Of a DNA stretch of 15,323 bases, positions 8,449-15,323 are shown one piece after another. This DNA is from Suillus spraguei (taxonomy: Eukaryota > Basidiomycota > Agaricomycetes > Boletales > Suillaceae). The position numbers and the translations under genes were made by a program. Each line of letters starts with the position of its first letter. Positions within the stretch are counted from its first letter, which is position 1. Location of the stretch: positions 1-15,323 of the forward strand of contig JABCPU010001126.1 in the NCBI GenBank assembly GCA_016800925.1, written 5' to 3'. The notes beneath the pieces are model-generated. The model saw only the letters and a program-made list of their open reading frames with translations, was not told the origin of the DNA and searched no databases.

Positions 8449-9173
8449 GGCCTAAACAACATGTCATTGACTAGGGGTCCTCATTGCTCTGGATGTATCC
8501 AAATGAAAGTATGATATGTTTGTCTTATACATTCTGTTCTTGTATGTACCCTCATGTTTTCTTGTACAACTAGTTTGGTTTCTATGTGTAGAACATAATG
8601 CTGGTAATATTATCAATGCTTTTATAGACTCACTTGTCTTCAAACACAACACTAATGGTAACAGCTACTTAGTCTAAAACTTAATCTATCATATGTTTGA
8701 GTGGCAAGACAGATCATATATGAGTATAGTGTGAGTTGAGTTTTGTCAGTTATTGTCATGTCAGCTCCAGAGATGAGGACACTATGGAGGTTTATTATCT
8801 CATAAAAGGATAATATTAAGAACACATGCATACCAGCAAGTGCTTCCTTTAGAAGAATAGAACTTTGGTTCATAGGAAAGAAGTGAAAGAAGACAAAGAT
8901 AAAGAAGAAGAGACTAAATGACTTGCTATGGATTTTTCATATGAAGAGCTAAATCAACATCAGTATCTCCAGATGTATTACTAAGACTTGTATGTGCTGC
9001 ATCACTCCCTCCTAATCTGCTACCTTAATCATCCTACTACTGGCACCCTGGTCATTTTAAGACTGAACAGTTAGTCAAACATGAAGCTTTGTGGCCTGCT
9101 TTGGCAGTATGTGGCTGGAAGTGCCTGCTAACAAATGAAGGTGAATACCCATCTCATAACTCCATTGACTATA
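8449..9173. other. Gene-free AT-rich stretch
   Basis: I see no supported gene on either strand. Open stretches are short, lack recognisable motifs and are broken by stops. It may hold eroded kinase or transposon sequence. It ends at the TA that precedes the pogo-like element. Confidence 0.4.
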
Positions 9174-9335
9174 CAATACACTTTTTCATAATGCATAATA
9201 TCAGGACCCCTCCCAGGATATGCATTATCACCCCTTATGCATTACCAAGTTGTGTGACATATGTGACACATTGTGATGCCATGTGACCTCCCTCAAGAGT
9301 GTGACAGCTGAGAGCAATACAAAACATATCATTTT

Positions 9336-9977
9336 CTATTTACTGCCGAAGTACGAATCTATTGTTATCTGCTTTGCTCCGCAAATTTCCTCTCTGTGCA
9401 CACAAGCCCTAAATGCCCGCAGCCGTTTTGAGAGATCAAATGAGAGCTTGAGTTCACCAAATTGAAGGCAAGCATCTTTGAGTTGCTGGCACAGTGTGAA
9501 TACTTGCATGAAAGTGTACTCCAGTGTCGCGTTTTCCATCTTCGTCACTGTCCTCACTATCTGGATCCACCTCCATGATATCCCCCTTTCAATTGCCATT
9601 TGTCTTCGAACTTCCTCGACAATCTTGTTGTCCCCACCTGGAAACTTGTAATCATGATCACCAACTTCCCTCTCTTCAACAGGGTCCAAAAGCTCTTTGA
9701 TTGTGGATGGCTCGCCAAAAATTCAGTTACAAGACTTCAGACTGCCAACTGAATCCATGAGTTCAATCTCAAGGGTTGTAACTTGGGTGGGTATCTTTGG
9801 ACATGGGGGAATCCGGATCTTGAGGCCAGTTTGTTGAGATGCAGTAGTAGCTAGTGTACCAACAGCTTTGTGTGCAGTAGCTATGTCACCCTTGGCATCC
9901 ATAACTGCCTTCAAATTTGCGGGTCTTATTGGACATGCAAGAGGAGAACAAAGACAAATTTTGACACCGCTATGCAC
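9336..9977 (-). pseudogene. Transposase C-terminal fragment with PIP-box-like end
   Basis: Two open stretches in the same frame (9723-9977 and 9336-9722) are separated by one TGA at 9723-9725. Around it the frame reads VGSLKSCN-stop-IFGEPSTIKELLDPVEEREVG. The second part has EEVRRQMAIERG, then FTLCQQLKDACLQFGELKLS and LRAFRACVHREE, and ends KQITIDSYFGSK before the stop. QITIDSYF fits the PCNA-interacting (PIP) box Q-x-x-hydrophobic-x-x-aromatic-aromatic. Drosophila pogo transposase is known to bind PCNA through such a motif. The helix-turn-helix and DDE catalytic regions are missing. The pogo/CENP-B-like call rests on this tail and on the enclosing inverted repeats. The first ATG (9977) is probably not the original start. 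Confidence 0.55.
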
Positions 9978-10040
9978 TTTAGATAGTCTAAACTACATTA
10001 GTATAGGTGCTGACAGTGACTGATGCTGACCCAAACACGG

Positions 10041-10181
10041 CCTCATAATGCATAAATCAGCCCAGAAGCTTATGCATTATGCATTATGCATTTCACATGC
10101 ATATTGCCTGTGTCCCTCAACAGGACCCACCCAAAGGTGATGCATTATCAAAATTATGCATTATGGGGCCATGCATTATGA
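10041..10181. repeat. Subterminal array of ATGCATTAT motifs
   Basis: Copies of TTATGCATTATGC and close variants recur about 10044-10054, 10069-10093, 10138-10150, 10152-10166 and 10170-10181. The matching set at the other end of the element lies about 9186-9247. ATGCAT is itself a palindrome, so the motifs read alike on both strands. Subterminal repeats in DNA transposons often bind the transposase; that role is inferred here. Confidence 0.7.
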
Positions 10182-10193
10182 AAAAGTGTACTG

Positions 10194-10670
10194 TACTGTT
10201 GAATCATGTTAGGTCTGGTTCACTGTAACACTAAGCATGATGGTATTTATCAATAGGACTCAGATTTTATCTCTTGGGCTAATTATCATTATTTTGGCAT
10301 TGTGATCTTATCATATGGCGAACTGATGCTGACGGCACTGAAGTGTTTGAAATTTTTCCAAACACAACTAAACCAAAAAAGGATTTGCTATAGTGCTATG
10401 AGGTGCTACAGCACAATATGGTAGTAGCAACCAACTACCATATTGCCATTTTACTACAGAACTTTCTGTCGATACGGAGTGCTCTGGAGGAAAATCCAAC
10501 CCACTGATGCTATTTCGTCTCTCACAGCTGCAACATGCAAGAAATTTTTATTCTACTTGGACAGTACATCATATATAAGTAGTCTACATATGCCTGAATT
10601 TTTTTTGAAGTGAGTCGAGCAGTGCGTTGAGGTGTTTTGAACTTTTTGCATATTACATGCATGTTGCAGA
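10194..10670. other. Intergenic stretch with a perfect hairpin
   Basis: No gene is supported. A perfect 12-bp inverted repeat (CAATATGGTAGT / ACTACCATATTG, 8-base loop) lies at 10414-10445. CTGATGCTGAC occurs at 10020-10030 inside the pogo-like element and again near 10323, a possible trace of another repeat. Confidence 0.5.
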
Positions 10671-11134
10671 TTACTCGGAATGATAGTACTTCAAGCAGTG
10701 ACTGAATCGTCCTAGTAAATAATCATGACGTACTCCATCAGGGTCGTCAAGAACTCGGAAACCGTGACGAAGCTTTGATGTCACATGCTTGATTGTACAG
10801 TAGTTCACTATGCCTTGCAATTTCCTCGGCACTAAGCTGGACAAGCCTTGATGCATAGTGGAGAGAAAACTATGACTTTCAACTTCTGAATCTTGCGAAG
10901 GAATTGAATCCGAAAACTGAACTTAGAGGTTGGAACTTGATCGGTTTCGTCTGTGAACACAAGTACATGTCTCATCGTATCTCGGGAGCCAAGAATTGCA
11001 GGAAGTAGAATATGGTCCAACCACTTGCACTCTGTACTACAGTATACATCGAACACGAAGGTCGGTGGGTCTTGTAATTTCAACTCAAATTTCCTTGTTG
11101 TTCGGAACACTGGATGGATAGTATGTACCGGCAC
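10671..11134 (-). CDS. Unidentified coding candidate, probably two exons or a broken gene
   Basis: On the minus strand an open stretch (11134 to 10832) begins just after TTTTTTGTAG, which looks like an acceptor. It reads PVFRTTRKFELKLQDPPTF, then STECKWLDHILLPAILGS and MRHVLVFTDETDQVPTSKF. It ends at a TAG after CIKACPA. A second open stretch (10856-10671) in another frame continues IVNYCTIKHVTSKLRHG to a TAA. Composition is protein-like, but I recognise no domain, no catalytic motif and no membrane segment. It follows the membrane-protein pseudogene on the same strand. It might be a decayed gene with an indel near 10850, or chance ORFs. Confidence 0.25.
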
Positions 11135-11212
11135 TACAAAAAATTAACAATGACTTCAAAAAACAAAATTGGGGTACCTGACAAGTGTTGTTCACCTAGA
11201 TAGTTTCCCGTG

Positions 11213-12792
11213 CTACACACTGTCACTAGTAGATACGGGTATACCCTCTTGGAACGCAATTGTAGTTATGTTGGTTCCTGTCTCAGAGTCGGCCACAAGC
11301 TTAGCGTGATATTCTCGAACGCTGAGGAGGAGACGCGGTCCCAGAACAAACATCTGCATGAGCAGGGAAATTTCAAGAATGCCAGAATAAATCTCAGTTC
11401 CCGTTGAAGAAGAACCCTATAGAAATGATAAGGGTCGTCAGAAGCGCGTGTTAGTCGCAAGTTGGCGCACCGATATCTGTGAAGAGAAGGCCGACAGTGG
11501 ACAAGCAAGAAACAGCAGCGTGTCTGGTGAAGAAGTTCAGCCATCAAAGACATTGCATTGAAGTCTCGAACCCACGCTGCAAAGTAAAAACACATGAGTT
11601 TTTATTAACACAATAAAACAGTCCCTCCCTGCAGAACGTCGTTGCAGTCCACTGAAGTGTCTTATAGCAATCCAGACTGCAAGACATAGTACGAGGACCT
11701 CCCATACGACAGTGAGTATCCAAGTCTCAGATAGTGGGTCGTCACTTTTTCCACTGAGAACACACAGATGGGCGCCAGAGAGGATAAGTTCCTCTGGTAT
11801 TCATGAGCCTAATATGCTCGTGTCTTCAAATAATAATCGAAGCTCACCCCCTGAAGCCTTACTACTTGCTACTGCGAGGATCACTGCGCATATAATCGTG
11901 ACGGCCATAGAGATTCCGGAGAGAAAGTTTGAAATCTTTCTGGATCGCTGGTACATCGCATGTAACCGAATAATTAAAATGTCTAGCGTGATATGTCAGT
12001 CAAGTCAATCTTGATGAGATACTGCAACTAAGTAGCTCACAACCCAGCATGACATTTACAACGTAAACTATCCACCATTGTGCGAGACCCAGAATAGTAC
12101 CTGGAAGATCCAAGTTACTGATGAGCCTAGAAGATTGGATGCTTCAATGAACTCACAGCTGTAGCAGTCATTATATTACCCCAACAAAGTGGATGAGGAT
12201 TTCACTCACCCCTACGTAGAAGGACAGTGAGTTGGAATGGCGTGATAAAAATAGTGCAGAATCCTCACTACATCTGTCACCGAGACTGACGGAAGACCTA
12301 CTACATGCCGCCAGTCAGAAGAATAGATCACAATATTTGACTGTGATGAAACATAACACAGTATGCTGATGCTGATCGTAAAATAATATCTTATTAGTAC
12401 AGTACAGACTAAATTGGCCTGGCAAACATACCCAAATGCAAGCATTCCGATGTAGCGCACCTAAATCATGTTGTAAGTTAGCACAATGTTCCAACTAAAG
12501 TTAAAATATAGAATTAGGCACACTAATATATAGGACAGTCATCCGGGACCAGCGTTGCCTCTGTCACTCGAAATTAGATGTATTATCCTGTAGACCGGGG
12601 ACTCTACTCACCAAGACTAGTTCAAACTAAGAGAACCGTTAGATAGCTGCTCTAGATTCTAGTGATGCCATCAACTTACCTCTTGTCCAAATGTCAATGC
12701 TGAATATCATCGGACATCAATAAGTCTCTCGATAAGCATATAATTGTATATTGCTCACCCCAATCGTATACGACTACTGTAGAAGATGCAAA
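11213..12792 (-). pseudogene. DUF6533-type seven-helix membrane protein (broken)
   Basis: This fungal family of predicted seven-helix membrane proteins has unknown function. Recognisable blocks in order on the minus strand: FASSTVVVYDW (12792-12760, first helix), SIDIWTRGKL, VRYIGMLAFGYVCQ (12460 on), IIRLHAMYQRSRKI (about 11975), a hydrophobic helix ISMAVTIICAVILAVASS, IPEELILSGAHLCV, ETWILTVVWEVLVLCLAVW, DCFIVLIKTHVF, and the C-terminal signature FVLGPRLLLSVREYHAKLV. The stop is TAG at 11213-11215. Several short introns separate the blocks, for example one starting GTGAGC and ending TTAG just before 11815. An in-frame TGA lies at 11811-11813. One extra T near 11588 shifts the frame between THVF and AAWVRDFN. 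Exon ends in the N-terminal half are uncertain. It is read here as a pseudogene; if the two lesions were sequencing errors it could be functional. Confidence 0.6.
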
Positions 12793-13327
12793 CTGCATAC
12801 GTGAGTCAATGGGTAAAGGGTAAATCTGAGTGAGTTATTGTTGACATCACTGACTTTCCTGTCTACGAACCTACGAAATAGCTGTAAATTCGATAATCAT
12901 CGAGCAGCGGCCACCATTGAGGTTCATTCGATACTAGGTCATTCTGAAGGGATTAGCGACAGAGAATTGCGAATGTGGGCTAGTGTATTTGGCCATGCTA
13001 AGCCTTTTATATACCACCATCGGAAGCGCTTTTCCCGCCGTCAGGATTCGGTTATCGGGTAGCGATATTAGTGAGATCAGTAATCTAACACAGGCCTAGA
13101 GCTGTGACCAAGGCAGTGAACCTTAAAGCTTGAGCTTGGGCGGATCCGGGATTGTTTGAGATCATGTTAGCACAGGCAGGACTGACTATCTTCGAAAGAG
13201 ACACTGCCAACAAAAGTTAGGCAACCTTGATTACGAGAATCCCGATTGACAGACGAATGTACATAAACAAACAACGCTAACTGCACTGCTATGATTCTTG
13301 CTACTAGGAGCATTCCTGAATCCCTGG
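12793..13327. other. Region upstream of the membrane-protein gene
   Basis: It holds the probable first exon and promoter of the minus-strand gene at 11213-12792, but no start codon can be chosen with confidence. The open stretch on the plus strand (12838-13062) has no recognisable motif. The right part is the 3' flank of the amine oxidase pseudogene. Confidence 0.4.
13003..13013 (-). promoter_or_regulatory. TATA box of the membrane-protein gene
   Basis: The minus strand reads TATATAAAAGG here, a near-perfect TATA box, about 210 bp upstream of the first recognised exon. Several ATGs follow within 30-130 bp. The match is clear; use as a promoter is inferred. Confidence 0.45.
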
Positions 13328-15323
13328 TTAAAGCTCAAACTTGATACGAAGGTAGAGCTCAGAAGCCTTCCTCATCTCTTCCACCGTTGAGGGAGGTGCA
13401 GGTTTCCCATCCAGGTCATACACCTGCTCCGGAAGTACTCGAATGCAGCAGGGGGTTGCGGGACGCAGTGGGCTGGACGAACATCATAATCATTGTAAGA
13501 AAACGGATCTCCTGGCTTCTTGGGAGGCTGAAGCAGTATAGCATTGGCAGACTCGATCGAACGTCGTAGTCGAAGTAATTGAAAAGGTGTCAAGAAGAAA
13601 CTAACATAACCGCAGTGAGTCTTCACGTCGTATGAATGCATAGCCAGGATCTAACCTTGAGGCAGCTGTATTAGTCCTGGTATTTGGAACATCCTCTGAT
13701 GCAGGCTATTACCAAGTATTTTTAGCTCCGCATCCAAACACTAGAAGCAAACTTACTAAGTGGTGCATCCCGACGTTAATCCAGGTCACCAAATCCTGTT
13801 GAGTAATATTTTCACCCGTCAAAAAAGTTGTGGAAGTCAACAGGGGGGGCCCTGGAAGGTTAAAGTTCCACATGCTGCTGGAAGACGGCTCTGTATCCTT
13901 GCGACGAGACACCGCCAAGTTATATCGCGCCCAGTTGGCATTCTTGAGCAGACGCTTGGAATCCTACGACGGTCTTAGAAGAATACCTGTCAAGACAATA
14001 CAAGCACATTCGATGTGTTCTGCGCACATTATAAACCTGGTGAGTATCCCGGATGGATTGCGTATCCTCTAGGAATTCCCCATTTATTGGTTTTGTCATG
14101 TTCAACAATAGTATAACCTCCTTGGAAATTGGTGGGGAATCTCAGCAGGGCTTTATCTTCGTTGTCAATCATTTCACGGTGATCTTTTGTTGGATCACTT
14201 CCTCGCCCCAGTCATCGTCGAACCATGGTTGGCTGGTGACTTCCTGGCTGAGACTTGTTTTCAATAGCGAATTTTGTGTACCTCCGACGTCAAGGTCGAC
14301 CTGCAAAGAGAGCTTAGGCCATGAAGTTTTGTCATGTGGTTTCTCAAAACCTTGAAGTTGATGACATGATCGTGGAGACTTCCAACTAGTGATTTATATC
14401 AGTAATGTCCATATACATCGAAAAATACTGCGAGACAGCATACGAGTGGTGTTTCCAGATTTTGCTTCCGTAAGCTCCTTGCTCGTCATCCCAGAACCTG
14501 ATAAAAGGTATCCGGATGCCGATACGCGAACCTCGATAGTTCCATCGATATGGAAAATATATTCAACTTGGGAGAGTTCTCACACGTGAGTATATGACCA
14601 TTGACCGAGCAATAGGTACTTAGTACTCACACTAAATAAAGGTTGACAATAGTTGAATCTTGAAAGACGGAAGCTGATCATAATACTCACAATAGTCATA
14701 ATAAATGCAATGTCTTGAGTGCATACATCTTAGAGAACCTTTTACCATAATGTCACTTACTTTCCAAACAGTGGCAACAACTCCTAATGACCAGCTTGAT
14801 AACCTTTGACCGCACCAAATCACTTCGCTTCAAAACCAAGATGTCTTGATATAGACGTCGCTATCCTGCTCAAAGACACATATCGCCCGCTTCCTGGTCA
14901 TCATCTTTTCGCCGAAAAGGTGGTAGCTGGGAGGTAAATTGCCTCATCTTGGGCAATCATTATCCTGGAAGCAGGTCGCGAACCGATTGCCCATGCCAAA
15001 GTACGGAATCTAGAAGTGCAGTACTTGACTTATAGGGACATTTCCAGCTGTGTTACACAGTTCAGTTGTATTTCTTTTGATCCAGACTCGACAACTCACT
15101 GTATTGCGCCAATGCTTCTTGGGGCTTCAGCTAGTTTGAACATTAGTCAGATAGCTGAAGTAGTGCAGTGGACAATGGTCAATTACCTCGTAGATGATCC
15201 GCTCGCCTCAGAAGCGTATATCCACAAATTTAGTCCCATGTTCACGATCGAAACCAGGTAAAGTCCCCACCCCATCCAACTGACGTAATTCAAGTCATGG
15301 TCAATCCTAAACCGCAACCCAGC
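13328..15323 (-). pseudogene. Copper amine oxidase (primary-amine oxidase), broken and cut by right window edge
   Basis: The family oxidises primary amines to aldehydes using copper and a topaquinone made from a Tyr. The minus strand shows blocks in the family's order: FRIDHDLNYVSWMGWG, then GFDREHGTKFVDIRF, PQEALAQYS, FGMGNRF, RAICVFEQDSD, GTIEVRVSASGY (14508-14543), HDHVINFKV with the copper ligands His-x-His (14366-14374), FPTNFQGGYTIVEHD, PRGYAIHPGYSP, GENITQQDLVTWINVGMHH with the third copper His (13760-13765), NAILLQPPKKPGDPFSYNDY and HCVPQPP. The terminal TAA is at 13328-13330. Breaks include TGA at 15208-15210, a shift within a G run at 13842-13848, one near 13570, and one near 13430. 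The quinone site reads YYDY, not NYDY, at 14692-14703. Several introns of about 30-60 bp are visible. The N-terminal part lies beyond 15323. Confidence 0.85.

Larger units (their letters stand above)
9174..10193 (-). mobile_element. pogo/Tigger-like DNA transposon remnant, 1020 bp, internally deleted
   Basis: The left end CAATACACTTTTTC (9174 on) and the right end, read on the minus strand from 10193, CAGTACACTTTTTC, match for 23 bp with one difference. TA flanks each end (9172-9173, 10194-10195). That fits the Tc1/mariner-pogo rule of TA target sites, and pogo ends often begin CAG. Just inside both ends are repeated copies of ATGCATTAT or its complement. The interior carries only the C-terminal part of a transposase (minus strand, 9336-9977); there is no room for a whole catalytic domain. 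It is therefore a non-autonomous deletion derivative. Family assignment is inferred from ends, TA and coding remnant together. Confidence 0.75.

Noticed and set aside
11712..12014. Plus-strand 100-codon ORF
   Set aside because: The minus strand encodes recognised helices of the DUF6533-type protein here (AMYQRSRKI and following).
1..15323. CRISPR array, tRNA or rRNA genes
   Set aside because: No regular spacer-repeat array, no tRNA-like cloverleaf and no rRNA sequence was recognised; the introns show eukaryotic nuclear DNA.

Overview
The window looks like nuclear DNA of a mushroom-forming basidiomycete (Agaricomycetes). The reasons are the many 45-65 bp GT-AG introns and the gene families I recognise: a KDZ transposase with a CxC2 cysteine cluster, a FunK1-type kinase, a DUF6533-type seven-helix protein and a fungal copper amine oxidase. 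Nearly every recognisable gene is broken, so this is a decayed, transposon-rich block. Family names rest on motif recognition by eye; no search was run.

Layout. Positions 1-3869 (minus strand) hold a KDZ transposase pseudogene that runs off the left edge. It is cut at 1498-1971 by a solo LTR with a perfect 5-bp target duplication (GGTCT); removing the LTR and one duplication rejoins the transposase frame. Divergent from it, across a spacer of about 230 bp, is a five-exon plus-strand gene (about 4103-5961) of a family I recall only as hypothetical proteins of Agaricomycetes. It has a frameshift and two in-frame TGA codons. A two-copy ~190-bp tandem repeat (6058-6430) follows, then a small intact minus-strand ORF (6428-6835) divergent from a gene start at 7055. 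That second gene runs into another solo LTR (7212-7687), which is inverted relative to the first and has no target duplication.

Beyond it lie a FunK1 kinase fragment (7802-8448), a gene-free stretch, and a 1020-bp pogo/Tigger-like DNA transposon remnant (9174-10193) with inverted ends, TA flanks and the C-terminal part of a transposase ending in a PCNA-binding-like motif. The right third (10671-15323) holds minus-strand, intron-rich sequence of host-gene type: an unidentified coding candidate, a DUF6533-type membrane protein pseudogene with an upstream TATA box, and the 3' two-thirds or so of a copper amine oxidase pseudogene that runs off the right edge.

Two themes tie the window together. 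Many inactivating stops fit CGA-to-TGA, and many differences between the two LTRs are CG versus TG/CA, which suggests decay driven by cytosine methylation. The elements are also layered: the LTR is inside the KDZ gene, and another LTR sits at a broken gene. The most novel items are the uncharacterised gene divergent from the KDZ transposase, the heat-shock-element plus CACGTG block kept in both LTRs, and the repeated ATGCATTAT motifs at the ends of the pogo-like element. I found no convincing intact new system.
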